A DNA stretch of 64,000 nucleotides, taken from Brachynemurus nebulosus (Eukaryota; Arthropoda; Insecta; Neuroptera; Myrmeleontidae). A program made the translations under genes and the position numbers. This document shows positions 11,056 to 24,219 of the stretch, piece after piece (the first letter of the stretch is position 1; every line of letters starts with the position of its first letter). Below the pieces are notes generated by a model. That model was not told the DNA's origin. It saw only the letters and a program-made list of their open reading frames with translations, and made no database searches. Location of the stretch: the NCBI GenBank assembly GCA_035578155.1, contig JAPWDM010000003.1:24225416-24289415 (forward strand), read 5' to 3'.

Positions 11056-11453
11056 CCCTCTTTATATTTACATAAATTCTTTAATTAATCAAAATATTTC
11101 GCTAAATTATGATACAAAGTCTATAAATCAATCACATACACTAACGATTATATACAAAACAATTAAAAAGTATTAATTTTAGTACCTGTTTTACACTCAC
11201 TGATCGTTACGAAAAAAATGGCGGCCAGTATACGTATGAGCTCGACGACTGACAACAACGGAATGAACTCAAACTGCTTTCACTCTTGCGCACTTGCACT
11301 AACACTTTTAATTTTGATTCGCTAATGAGAAGTCACAGAATCGATTAAACATAACATGATTGTTTAAATTTCATAAGAACGTTATTCCTACGCGTTTAAA
11401 ACTACAAAAGGCTGACTACTGGTGCGGGGCTGACTTCTGGAGTCGGTACCCTA

Positions 11454-12230
11454 TATGCAAATTTTAATTAGTTTTATTCAGTTCAGAAAGAGGTAATTCA
11501 GATTCATTTGAAGTTTTATTGATGTATTACTGAAATTGAGCGATATGCAAAATATGCAAATTCCACGCTCTACTCATTACTTATGTAGGTACATTATGTT
11601 AACCGCAGCCAATTCGCGACTAGAATTAAAAATGAGGTGAAATAATATTGAGTTTGCACTCAATTCGTTCGCGTTTTATTTTTGACGAATAATAAAATAT
11701 AGCATAGGAGAAAAATCAAATGAAAATATTAATTTTTTCTTTTCAATTTTTCACAAAAGGTATCAATAATAAATCATCACAAACGTAGATATAGGTAAAA
11801 GAAAAAATATTTATTTTTACTCATATTTTTTTTGAATAACGGCTTTTTAGTATTCTATTCTTGAAAACTCAAACGTTTCGGGTAGAAATGCTATATTGGT
11901 TGATATACAGAAAAAGTGATTCTGTTTCATGTTGATTTATCTTAAAAAATAAACTCTGTGTGAAAACAAATTTTATTTTTATATCATTTAAACGGTGTCC
12001 GGACATTTGTGGACAGATGATATTCGCGGAGATTTGCGTACACTTTCAGTTATTGTTAATTTATTTAAAATTTGGCAAAATAAGATTGATCGTGCTTGTA
12101 GAGTATATTATATTAATGGTGTTACATGTATTACAAAATAGTGTAAATTTTAATTTTGTCGAGGATAATTAATGAAAGATGTTATTTCATTAAGATAACA
12201 AGATAAGGAGAAAAAATAATAATTCTTATA
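11454..12230. other. No gene seen
   Basis: AT-rich DNA to the right of the transposon. One short plus-strand frame (11960-12172) has no recognisable feature. Confidence 0.4.
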
Positions 12231-13500
12231 CTTACAAGGAAAGGGCAAGAAGTCGAAAATTCAAGAAAATCTGAAACTTTGTCAGTATATAGAGGGTGGC
12301 TACCTAATAACATAAAAAATATCAGTGGCTGCTAAAAAACGTTTTTAAAGGGTGAACCACCCCCTCAAAGTTGGAACACAAAAATTTAAAAATCGATGAA
12401 ATCTTGTTTATACGTACCTTAAAAAGTTCTAGTAACAAATATAACATTATTTTTTGCATTTACATATTTTTAAGGGTTGAAACCACCCCATCTACTTAAC
12501 AAATCTCTAACACTGACTGACTATGATTGACAACGCACAGCCTAAATCGATGGATTTAGAAGAATAAAATTTTGTACAGAAGTTCCCTATGTAACGTAGA
12601 TAAGCACTAAGAAAGGATTTCTGAAAATTCGTCTCCTAAGTGGGTTAAATACGGGATGAAATTTTGTATGGAAATTCGTCATTTTTGAAGTTAGAGATAT
12701 AGAAAAATATGTTACTATGGCTATTAAAATAAATAATATCTAATTTTAATAAATCTTTAACGCTGACTGGTATTCTGAGATGTTACCGGTGGTAAATCCC
12801 CTCGGGTGGGTATACGGCTAGTAATATTATAAATTTATAAATTTTTAAATACACACATGAAGGGGTGGTTTCAACCCCTAAAGATTTGTAGATGCAAAAA
12901 ATAATGTTATATTTATTACTGGAGCTCTATATAGTATGTATATTAGTATATATAAACAAAATATCATTAATTTTTAAATTTTTAAGTACCTACACATATG
13001 AAGGGGTGGCTTCAACCCCTAAAAATTTGTAGATGCAAAAAATAATATTATATTTTAATAGATTTGAGCGTTACTTTATGGTATTCCATATTTGTAAATA
13101 ATAAACAAATATTTTACTTCGCAAAAATACCACTTATTTATTATTTACAAATATTATATTTATTATTAAAGCTCTGTATAGTATACCTATATAAAAAATA
13201 TATCATCAATTTTAAATTTTTAAGTACACAGTTGAGGGGTGGTTTCAACCCTTAAAAATGTGTAAATGCAAAAATAATGTTATATTTGTTACTAGAACTT
13301 TTTAAGGTACGTATAAACAAAATTTCATCGATATTTAAATTTTTGTGTTCCACCTTTGAGGGGATGCTTCACCCCTTAAAAACGTTTTTTAGCAGCAATT
13401 GATATTTTTTATGTTATTAGGTATAGCCATTCTCTACATACTGACAAAGTTTCAGATTTTTTTGAATTTTCGACTTCTTGCCCTTTCCTTGTTAGTTGAT
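12230..13500. mobile_element. Long inverted-repeat element (~1.27 kb)
   Basis: The arm 12238-12490 is inverted at 13228-13495 with good similarity. Both outer ends carry 'ggaaagggcaagaagtcgaa' or its complement. Inside, a 'ggggtggtttcaacccct' block with its own dyad recurs near 12862, 13002 and 13232. No protein is encoded. It is a foldback or MITE-like element of unknown superfamily. Confidence 0.75.
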
Positions 13501-13839
13501 AAATACATGAATAAAATAAGTAAAATTTAACAAAGGTTTTGATTTGTATTAGCTTGGAAATCTCTAATCTTTTAAGTAATAAATTATATAATTGCTTTCT
13601 TCTATAGAAACTGATTTTAATTACAGTATAGTATAGTATATGGACGTTCATTTATATTGCCATAATTAAAGTGGTTGAAAGGTTAGAGGATTGTAAAAAT
13701 TTATGAATGATTTTTGATTATGTCAGACTCAATATTACATTTTTTATTAAAAAAAAATTGTAACTGTATAACATTCTTACCGACTATATGCCCAGACAGC
13801 AATTTGCGCTACCAGCACTATACAGCAACTTTATTAACT

Positions 13840-15645
13840 TTTTTAAAGGCTATTGGTGGATAAGCACGGGTAGAAATGCCTCCGCACGAATTGTGTTGGT
13901 TTTTTTCTTGCTAACTGCTTTCGATATAAGATTAAAATTTACTGAGTTTCAACCCTTAAAAACTCACCCTTTGGGGGTAAAAAATTATTTTTTGAAAATC
14001 AAAAAAAATTTATAATTTTTTAGTGGCTTGACGGATTTGGCTGGAATTTATATATGCTTTAGATACCTCTATATTGTATCTCAGAAAAAATTATCAGCTT
14101 CAAAAAAAAAAAAAATTATAACCGCCCCCCCCCCCCCCCCAAAAAAAAATTGTTTAATTTTTCAATATTTTTTTTTTCATCAACTTGTAGCTATGGTACA
14201 ATCAGTAAAATTTTTTTGCAGGCTTCCTACTATCACCGATACAACATATAATTTTTTCAGATTTTTCCTCCAGGTGCGTCATAGTTAAAAAAAAAAAATA
14301 TCAAAAAAGATATTTTTTTCGAGGTTATGTTTGTTGTACAATCACTAAAATATTTCTACAGGCTCCTCACTATGATTGATAGAATATGTAATTTTTCCAG
14401 AATTTTTTTCCAGGTGCATCATAGTTAAAAAAATTGAATGTCCGAGAATATTTTTTAGATATAGGCATAGGCTTCCGGGTACTCAATCGATTGGAAATCG
14501 TTTGCAAATTTTGAATATGTTCATAAAAACGTTTGTGATTCCGTAGTTTTCGAAAAAAAAGAAAATGGTAGATTCAAATCTTAAAATTCTTCAATCAGCC
14601 GAACATTTATCATCAATCTTTGAAACCATCAAAATAACAATTATCTACTGCAAATGAGACTAATAAAGAATAATATTTAATATATCGACAGATACTTTTT
14701 TTTACTAAACTTGGGTCAACTTTTATGTAGTATCTTAATCTTGGTTGTCGAGTAAGAACTTACTCTTATATGTAGCTATAATATTGTATCATATGTTCTA
14801 TCAAATGTAACTTGCTATAATATGTTATAACATGTTGCATCAAATAGAATCAAAGACATGTAAAAATATTTTTGTGAATATACCGCAAACGTAATGACTA
14901 AGGAAATATTTCTCAGTCTCATTTGCAATAATCATCATTTTGGTAGTTTCAAAAACTCATGATAAGTGTTGGGTTGATTGAGGAATTTGAAGATTTGAGT
15001 CGACCATTTTCTTTTTTTCGAAAACTAAGCAATCACAAATGTTTTTATGAACATAGTCAAAATTTGCAAACGATTTCCAATTGATTGAGTACCCGGAAGC
15101 CTATACCTATCTCTAAAAAAATATTCTTGGAGAAAAATATCCTGTAGAAATATTTTGGTGATTGTACAACGAACATAACCTCGAAAAGAAAATCTTTTTG
15201 GACATTTTATTTTTTTTAACTATGACACACCCAGAGAAAAAATCTGAAAAAATTATATGTTGTATCGGTCATAGTAGGAACCCTGCAAAAAAATTTTGGT
15301 TATTGTACCAAAGCTACAAGTTGTTGAAAAAAATATTGAAAAATTAAACAATTTTTTTGGGGAGGGTTATAATACTTTTTTGAAGCTGATAATTTTTTCT
15401 GAGATACACTATAGAGGTATCTAACACATATAAAAATTCCAGCCAAATTCGTCAAGCCAGTAAAAAGTTATAAATTTTTTTTTATTTTCAAAACAAATTT
15501 TTTACCCCCAAAGGGTGAGTTTTTAAGGGTTGAAACTCAGTAAATTTTAATCTTATATCGAAAGCAGTTAGCTGAAAAAGAACCAACAGAACTCGTGCGG
15601 GGGCATTTCTACCCATGCTTATCCGCTAATAGCCTTTATTTACGT
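13840..15645. mobile_element. Foldback element with ~800-bp arms
   Basis: Arms of about 730-830 bp (13843-14670 and 14915-15640) are inverted copies across their whole length. Landmarks on both sides are 'aaaactcaccctttggg', 'attatcagcttc', a poly-C / pyrimidine stretch (14124-14141) on the left only, and 'cgaaaactacggaatc'-type inner sequence. The spacer is about 245 bp. Outer ends resemble text inside Repeat A near 17500 and 17880 ('tttatccgctaattgcct'). It is probably a non-autonomous DNA element. Confidence 0.8.
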
Positions 15646-15659
15646 AACCACGCAGTGTT

Positions 15660-16485
15660 GCCAGAATTCGCCCCCCAAAAATTTTCGCTAATCGAATACA
15701 TCTGTTAGGTTAGTCTCAGGTAATAACAATCTCTATTATACGCAAATCTCCGGTATTCATTTAAACAATGAAATTACCGCTAAAATAAATCCCATCAAAA
15801 TCACCTCAAAAATTAATTATTAAAAAATAAATTACGTAAAATCTAACCTAACGTTACAAAATAATTAAATTTCCTCACTTAATATCATTTTCTTATGATT
15901 GGATTAATTCGTCGTACCGAAAAATGGTTTGGTTACAATAATTTTTAAATAATTTATTCAAATCATCTTATATTTTCTCTGTTCGTTTTCCTCGTCCATT
16001 CCCTTCCTACCCTTTCATCATTCCCAACAGAATTTTTAAAAAATGTAATGCATATTAATTTTGATGAAGGTGAAAAAAAATCTACGGAATTAAGAAAAAA
16101 ATAAAAATGGGGTGATGAAATACGGTCGTAAGAGATGTTGTTGATCGACATAATTCTTAAGGGGTTTTGTATACTTTCAAACATTTATTTATGTTTTCAT
16201 TAATTTTTTGTTATTAATATAACACCAAAAAGTGTTGTAAATTTGGTATAGAAAATACAGACCTAACTCAAAACCCCACGATTTCCCTAGAAACTGCTTT
16301 TCTAAAAAAGATCAACATTTTTAATATTTCATTTCATTTTTATAATATTGTAAAAATTGCAATACAGACATATCTAAAGAAACTGAATAATGCAATAAAT
16401 TTTATATTTATGTAATGTGGTGATAAAATGTGTTAAAAACAGCCAGCTGTTACCCTTACCGCAAATTAATATTTAAAATTCTTAA
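15660..16485. other. No gene seen
   Basis: AT-rich single-copy-looking sequence. The small open frames (such as the one near 15963-16184) have no recognisable motif. Confidence 0.4.
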
Positions 16486-17239
16486 TTTTTCCTAGCTGCG
16501 TGAAGCTGGAACCCCCTTTTGCGAATTTTTCGATTTAAACGTGCGCATTCGTTGGTCTATTATTTGTCCACTATCGTCCACCAAAAATTTTCGTATGTCC
16601 AATTTTGGTTTCGAAATGGCGCCCCAAAAACTTTTTTGCAATTCTTTACCACTGGCACCCCCAAATTGCAAAAAAAGTTTTTGGGGCGCCATTTCGAAAC
16701 CAAAAACCACCTAAATCGTTTGTCCATCGTTTGTCCATGTTTGTCCAGCAATTAGTTTCGTTTGTGCACCCACCGGTTAATTAGAAATAACAATTAAAAT
16801 TTTCAGAAAGTGTGAAGTTGGCACCCTTTTTCTGGAATTTTGCATTCTTTTTTACTGCATTCGTTTGTCCACTATTGTTCACCAAAATTTTTCGTTTGTC
16901 CACTTTTAGTTTCGGAATGGCGGCCCAAAAGCTTTTTCGCAATTTCTTACCACTAGCATCCCCAAATTGTAACAAAGGTTTCCGAAGCACCTAAATCGTT
17001 TGCCCATCGTTTGTCGATGTTTGTCTAGCAATTAGCTTCGTTTACCCAGCCACAGGTTAATTATAATTAATTATTAAAATTTTTAGAAAGCGTGAAGTTG
17101 GCACACTTGCAACCCTTTTGTGGAATTTTGCAATTTCTTCTATTGTTTTCGTTTCATATTCTAAATATTTTTTTTATAATCTTACAGGATATGGAAAATA
17201 ATGCTAACTGTGAAAAATCTTGTAATTTGTAAATTGTAA

Positions 17240-19127
17240 TAAAAAAAAAACGCCGTGAGCAGCGGGGCCCCATCACGGTAGTCGAATTTTGCCCTTCATC
17301 TTCGGTATTGAATGTTTACAAGCGAAATCTGATTGAAAGTCTACAACCGAATTGTCATTTTGTTGGTTTCAAAACTGGTGATGAGTGTTCGGCTGATCGA
17401 GGCTTTAAAAAAAGGTTTTAAGTATTTAAGGGCTGTATCTCAGTAAATTTCAATTTTGTGCCGAAAACAGGTAGCAGAAAAAAAACCAACACAATTCGTC
17501 CGAGGGCATTCCTGCCCATGTTTATCCGCTAATTGCCTGTATGTTTTAGTTTTAAATATTAAAAAAGGACCTTAAATAGTAAACTGGAAGGCCTTTATAA
17601 AGATATTTTTTCTTTCAAAAAAAAAAAATAAAAAATAAAAATTAAAAAAAATAAAAAATAAAAAATTATTTCTTCGGTATTGAGTGTCTACAAGCGAAAT
17701 ATAATTGAAAGTCCACAAGCGACTTGTAATTTTGGTGGTTTCAAAACTGATAATGAGTGTCCGGTTGATCGGGGCTTAAAAAAAGGTTTTAAGTTTTTAA
17801 GGGCTGAATCTCAGTAACTTTCAATTTTGTGCCGATAGAAGTTAACAGGGAAAAAGCCAACACAATTCGTACGAGGGCATTTCTATCCATGCTTATCCGC
17901 CAATTGCCTTTGTGTTTTATTTTTAAATATTAAAAAAGGAACTTAAATAGTAAACTGGAAGGCTCTTATGAAGATATTTTTTCTTTCCAAAAAAATCCAA
18001 AATTTCTATTTTATAAATAATAAAAATCCAAAATTCCTAAATAATAATTAAATAAATAAACAGTGACTTTAATAACATTTTCAAATTACTTAATATGTAT
18101 GTATTTCATTTGTTAAAAAATTGTATTCACTTTTTTTTAAATTTTTTAAAATTACTATTCGCCTACTTGTATTTATAATAAAAGTAATGCATTTAAAACA
18201 CATTTAACAATAGCATTCAATTCCGATGTAAAAATGGAAGAAGTGAGGGAAAAAGTAATGTGGACCCCCTAAAAAGTACTAGCTGGATACTAACTGAATA
18301 CACGTACAAAATTTCAGCCCTCTAGGTTCCCTTAGAGAGTCTCTAGACGTGTTAGAAAACAAGCAAAAAAATTAAGGAAATATTGGCGTAAAAATCGTGG
18401 GGGTAAGGGTTAAAAGTTGAAACCTCCAAAAAACAGTGTCTGGCTATTAGCTTAACCTGTGCACCAAATTTCAGCCCTCTAGGTTTATTTGGGGAGATTT
18501 TGACCCGAACGAAACTGTTAAAAAACAAGAAAAATCATGTTCTTTTGGGTATAAAAATGGTGGGGGTATGGGTTAAAAGTCGAGACCCCCAAAAGGCACC
18601 CCCTTGATACTAACTCAATCCGAATACAAAATTTTAGCCCTCTAGGTTTATTCGGGTGACCTGTGCGAGTGGTACAAACTTCGAAAACGTCGAAAATGCA
18701 TGAAATTGTAGCTTAAAAATGAGGGGGGTGGAGGTAAAATATTAAAACCTCCAAAAAGCACAACCTAGGTACGAACTTTATCAACACACCAAAATTCAAC
18801 CCTCTACGTTAATTCTGGGGGGCTGGGGGCCTGTTAGATCCAGCGAAAATCGTTTTTCCCCCCTCTACTCCCATCATATCATCCTAGGAAGCTGAATTTT
18901 GGATATGTTGTAGATAATTGACCGAAACATTATTTAAAACCGGTTTGAAAAAGTTTTATTGCTTTTCCGCCCCCCACCACCCCCTTAAAGGTCGGGTCAG
19001 AAAAAAAATTTGCCCAAAATTTGACCCCACTTTGATAGTATGAGGTGCCTCGAAAATGAGCCCCATTTACCAAATTTCATCTCTTAACTTCCATAGAGGG
19101 GCCTTACACAAATTAAAAGGTGGCGGG

Positions 19128-19204
<77 letters not shown>

Positions 19205-19345
19205 CATTTTTTTTTTCTACATATTCGTGTTCTACGGGTCCGAAAACGGATAGCGCCCCTACTCTCGCCTCTCGCAGCTCTTATCGTATAGACTGTATAA
19301 GTCTAATTTTTCGGAGAAAATTCGACTAAAAATATTTAAATGAAT
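17240..19345 (+). repeat. Repeat A, longest copy
   Basis: It starts near 'aacgccgtgagcagcggggc' (17251) and ends with 'cggagaaaattcgactaaaa'. It matches 48147-49855 nearly throughout, including the 'gccctctaggttt' blocks and an (AT)n tract. A partial tandem duplication (17275-17560 and about 17660-17935) makes this copy longer. A third start is at 56484-56800, and a reverse piece is at 711-2030. No open frame encodes a known TE protein. The class is unknown; a Helitron or long MITE is possible. Confidence 0.75.
19131..19200. repeat. (AT)n microsatellite in Repeat A
   Basis: 35 AT units at the same internal place as in the 49654-49722 copy. Confidence 0.98.
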
Positions 19346-19445
19346 ATTTTAATATAATATTTTAAATGAATTTTAAACGAAACTGAATACGTCTGACGTA
19401 ACTGGGTATGGAAATGGAAATTCAAACCAGGGAAATAGATAAATA

Positions 19446-19650
<205 letters not shown>

Positions 19651-20349
19651 CTTATTATATAATTTCCCCCAGGCCGTTTTTACGTTTGTCTTAGGCGTTT
19701 TTTGGTTCGTCCATGTCGAATTTCCCTTCGCCTAGCTCTAATTTTCGTATTTCCAGACTTCTTCCGTTTGTCCATACTGGAACGTTATTTTTTATGACCG
19801 AATTACTATCGCACGAGTCAAGATTTCGTTGGTCCTTCAGGCTCTATTCAAACCGTTCAGAGTAATAGTCCAAGACACATTGTTTTTCACCTGCGATTTT
19901 AAAATGGCGTGTGGACAAACGAAACTTGGGGGTGGAAAATCTTGGACTAACGAATCCAGTAAAAAGAAATTGCAAACTTCCAAAAAAGGGGTGCCAACCT
20001 CACACTTTCTGAAAATTTTAATAATTAATTATAATTAATCTGTGGGTGGACAAACGAAACTAATTGCTGGGCAAACATCGGCAAGCGATGGACAAACGAT
20101 TTAGGTGGTTCAGAAACTTTTTTTCAATTTCGGGGTGCCAGTGGCAAAAAATTGCAAAAACAGTTTTTGAGCCGCCATTCCGAAACGGAAAGTGGACAAT
20201 CGAAAATTTTTGGTGGACAATGGTGGACAAACGATGAACAAACGATTTTGGTACTTCCGAATTTTTTTTTACAACTTGGAGGTGTCAGTGGTAATGGTAA
20301 AAAACTGCAAAAAAGTTTTTATAAAATTTAATGGTCCCTAAAAGGTATG

Positions 20350-21735
20350 TGACACCTTAGGTGGTGTGAGTGAAAAAAAATGTTTTTCCTCCCTTGTTGA
20401 ATATTCATGTGTTCTTTAAATATCGCTGTAATGTTTTTTCTCTTACTTCGCATCTTCCGATCTCGTTTTCACCTTCTAGATCAATCTAAAATAAATTAAA
20501 ATGTGAAAAACAAAATATTGTAATATACCGGAGGGTATGCGTGGTGTTTATTAGGACATTGAATGGTGGTGATTGTTTAAGAAGGGAAAATATGAGAATT
20601 TTGTTTTATATCCAATTTGAAGGTACCTATTTAATTTCTTCTCTGTTCACTAAAATTTTTATCAATATATTCATGGCCGCAGTGATAATTTAACATTACA
20701 GGTGAAATGGACGCTTGAGGAACAAGTAGCTTTCTAGCTACTATATAGGTTAAAGTGAAACTATTATGGGCGCAAGCCAAAAAGAACTTTTTTACCTACT
20801 TCTGCATTTATCTTTGTCTATCATATTAATAAATACGTTTATTCACGCGCTCCTTTAAAAACATAATTACTTTGTTTGGTTGGTAACTATGTAAATAATA
20901 CAATTTGTGTTCTCCTTACCTCAGTTTCCGGAGGTCTTTTGAGCTCGCGTTCATAATACTATGAGTATTTAAAAACGTCATCGGGCTAATCAATTTCCAC
21001 TGGAACCTAGGGTTATTAGTTTATTAGATATACTAATGGTTAAGGGGGGAGGGTTCTCCAGAACTTTCAAATTTTTCATTACCTTTTTTGCTTTAATAGT
21101 TAATTTGAATCTTAAAGAATATAATTTCATTGTTTTAAGCCCAATAGAAAGATTATCTTAGATAACTATAAACTGCTTTTCATTCCACTTTTCAAGAACG
21201 AAAACTTTTTAATCGCGTTTCTCTCAAGACACGTTTTTTTCCGCGCCGTGGAACATAACAAGTTATTAAGATATTAACTTGAAATTTTGTACAGATATTC
21301 TTCTAGATATTGGCCTTTGCACATACCTAAAATTTTGCATAATTTATTACTATAAACATTGTTTATAACAATTTGTTTATATAAAAAAGAGTAAAATTTT
21401 TTTTTAAGTTTAAAGTGTGAAAAAATAATTTTTTAATCAGAAATAGGTATATGCAAAGCGTAATGACTTATTTTAATAAAAATTTTTTGTCTGATTGAAT
21501 TCAGTTGATTTCAAGAGACTGGGCATTCCACGGCGCAAATCGAAAGAGTCAACTTTAAACAGCTGTAGCACCGCCATTTTTTAATTTTTTAGCATAAAAA
21601 TTTATGTGTGAATACATCACAACATGTACTATACTACGTAACTTCATTTGATACAATAATTGTATCCAGTTTCTCAAAAAAAATTATTAAATAAAAAAAC
21701 CTGTTGTCTGAAGGACCCCCCCCCCTTAAGTAAGT
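20350..21735. other. No gene seen
   Basis: AT-rich. A poly-C run lies near 21716. No open frame with a family signature. Confidence 0.4.
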
Positions 21736-21737
21736 GT

Positions 21738-22137
21738 CATTATAGGGTAAATGGTATAGTTATTGGACAGTTAAGAAAAAATTTCAAAGCAAAGTACAGA
21801 AAAAGTACTTGTTGTAGCTTTATTTTTAACGAAAAAATTCATAAATAAAGTAAGACCTGTCTATTTTAATGTACCACATAAAAATTTCATATTACATATT
21901 AGTAAGTCTCTGAAAAAAGAAATATTAAAGTTTTGCGTGTAGAAAAACACAATTATTGGACAAAAATTTCATTTATTGATTTATGGCGTATTTCCACAAT
22001 CCACAAGTTCTGTAGATACTAGAAGGTTCTGTTTAACTAAAAAGAAAGTTTACTTTACTAGTCTATAAGCCTTATAATCTTCAAAAGAGAGTGTCTTGTC
22101 CAATAACTGTCAACGTCCAATAACCATACCGTATACC
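21738..22137. mobile_element. Small TIR element with internal motif copies
   Basis: The left end reads 'atggtatagttattggac' and the right end its near-complement 'gtccaataaccatacc'. A second inverted motif pair ('ttattggacagtt' and 'cttgtccaataactgtc') lies just inside. TA is present at both edges but the exact boundary is uncertain. No coding capacity. Confidence 0.6.
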
Positions 22138-22227
22138 GTATTAAAGTATTACGTTGTGATATGTAATATTTTTACAAGTATAGTCTTTGAGTTGCTAAGG
22201 ATACCATAGCTACCTTAATTTGTTGTA

Positions 22228-23084
22228 AGGTAAAAGACCCGGTAATTAACCCTGGCCCAGTTTCTGAACTTTTCAGCTTTGTTATAAATTAATAAAAAAA
22301 CTGTATTTTAAATAAGAAAAAAAATAAATTCTTAATTTAAAGTAATCTATTCTGTGTCTAATGAACAGCAATTTAAAAAGTTTAGAATATATTAACTAAA
22401 TAAAACAAAATTTTTAAGTTTAAAATGTGTGTAAAAACTATTTTTTTGGTAGTTTCCTAACAGTTTATGTTACAAAGTACTCATTTTGATCTGTGCAATA
22501 TTCATCATGTAAGTATGAAAACTTAATTAAAAATATATGATCTTGTTAATATTTGTTTAAAATTTATTTTAAAATATTTATAAAATACCTTAGAATGATT
22601 TTTATTATTGAAATATGAGGGTCAATTACTAGGCTCACTTCTAAAGTGGTATGGCCCAATTAAATTCTAACCAGTTTTTGTTAGTTATTTTGTTATTTAT
22701 AGTTATCTTCGATTAGTTTTTGTTATTTTTCATAACGTATATAACATAAAACATTCATTTTTATCAATAAAAAATTATTTATAAATTAAATTTTAAAAAA
22801 CTGTATTTTTAAATTTAAGGATCAGAAACTAGACTGTCAGGGTCAAAAACTGTCACATGAGAAATTTTGAAGGTCAGAAACTGGGTCCTTTTTGTCAATT
22901 TTTAAAACATTAATTTAAATTATTAATTCAATTCAAATAATTATTTTACTTGTATGACTTTATTTTGAAAGCCATAAACTAGTTGATAAAATTATTATTG
23001 TCTCTTAAGTTTAAACTTATATTTATTACTGTCGTTTAACCTCAGCCGTCACTCTTAAAAGGTCAGAAACTAGGCCCGTTACCT
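22228..23084. mobile_element. TA-flanked TIR element (857 bp)
   Basis: The left end ('aggtaa...ggcccagtttctga') and right end ('tcagaaactaggcccgttacct') are inverted copies with a small gap. A TA flanks each side (22226-22227 and 23085-23086). The 'ggtcagaaact' motif recurs internally near 22826, 22874 and, in variant form, 22620. No open frame of note, so non-autonomous. Confidence 0.75.
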
Positions 23085-23672
23085 TAAGTAAAATTCTTAA
23101 TTATTTTTTTTTTTTACATTTGTTCTTTTTTTTGCGTTTTTGTGTTTTGTGTATAGGTGCTTTATTGAAATATTTCTTAATAACTGTCTTGAAAATACTT
23201 TTCTTTAACTGAGGTAAGTATTTTACTTATTCATTTCATAAAATTTCAATATTTTATCTCTCACCGTTATTATTATTTACGCCTAAATATTGTACAGGAA
23301 CGGACTCAAATATATTTACATCATTTAAAAAAAAATATGTAGAAAACTTGAATATTAATTTTTTTCTTTATTATTTGTTATTATTTAATAAACATTTTTA
23401 CCGCTTATATACATTTTTGATTTTTTAAGTACTTTTAGATACTTTTTTTTAAGTACTGATAGTTATCGCATTACTTAAAGAATTCTTTTCGAGTTTCAGC
23501 AAAAAAACGATTTTTTTTACAAGCTCACCAATTTATTTTTGGCGAATTTGCAGTCTACGTAGTCATACGATATATCTTTAACTTTCAAATACTCAAATTT
23601 ATTAATATTTTACACATTTTTTAAAAATGACAACTGTATAATATGACACATTTTTTAAAGCAAATTATTGTA

Positions 23673-24214
23673 CAGTTGAACTCTTTTTTATGCGGTCTTT
23701 TTTTGTGCGATTTTTTTTTGCGGTTTTCAAAAAAATGGCCATTAAAATGCATAATATAAATCAAAATCAAGAGACAGTAAGATACTTAAGCATTTACTAT
23801 AATAACTTTCTTTGATAAAAATACTTTTTAACGGCTTTTAAGCATTTAATCAATACATTGCATAAGAACATAAGTTGTTGCATCATTTAATTTTGTTACA
23901 GATGTATTTTTCAAAATTTTCATAGTATTATAAAATTGAAATAAAATGTTTCTACGTGTAAATTAATGCTTTATCTTGTTTATAGAAACAACTTCTAAGG
24001 AAATTTCTAAGCTTTGAGCGTTTTGACTTATGTTTTTTCGATGAAACTTTTTTTATGCGGTTGGTCGGGTGCCGACCAACCGCATAAAAAAAGTTTTTTG
24101 TACAATCTGGATCGAACTATACTTTTCATAGCTGTTTATGATATTTTTGAATACATTTTTTGTGCGATTTTTTTTATGTACCCCCTAACCGCCGCACAAA
24201 AAAAGGATCAACTG
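23673..24214. mobile_element. TA-flanked TIR element, family C copy 1 (542 bp)
   Basis: It begins 'cagttgaactcttttttatg' and ends 'ggatcaactg'. TA lies at 23671-23672 and 24215-24216. It matches the copy at 53780-54384 in inverted orientation and the partial copy at 30664-31060. Internally, 24044-24068 and 24072-24096 form a 25-bp hairpin with a 3-base loop. No protein coding. Confidence 0.85.
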
Positions 24215-24219
24215 TATTA

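Larger units (their letters stand above)
7874..11451 (-). mobile_element. Pogo/Tigger-type DNA transposon (3.58 kb)
   Basis: The terminal inverted repeats read 'gggtactgaccccagtagtc' from 7874 and, in reverse from 11451, the same 24-bp motif with three or so changes. TA dinucleotides flank both ends (7872-7873 and 11452-11453), the expected target duplication for the pogo/Tc1/mariner superfamily. The element contains one transposase on the minus strand in two pieces (9588-10697 and 8389-9597). Multiple internal copies of the terminal motif lie on both sides of the gene. Size, ends and coding content agree. Apart from the frameshift it looks close to full length, suggesting fairly recent activity. 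Confidence 0.93.

Noticed and set aside
16492..16994. Overlapping frames on both strands near the 16.6-kb hairpin
   Set aside because: They read through inverted repeats and mirror each other. No protein family is recognisable.
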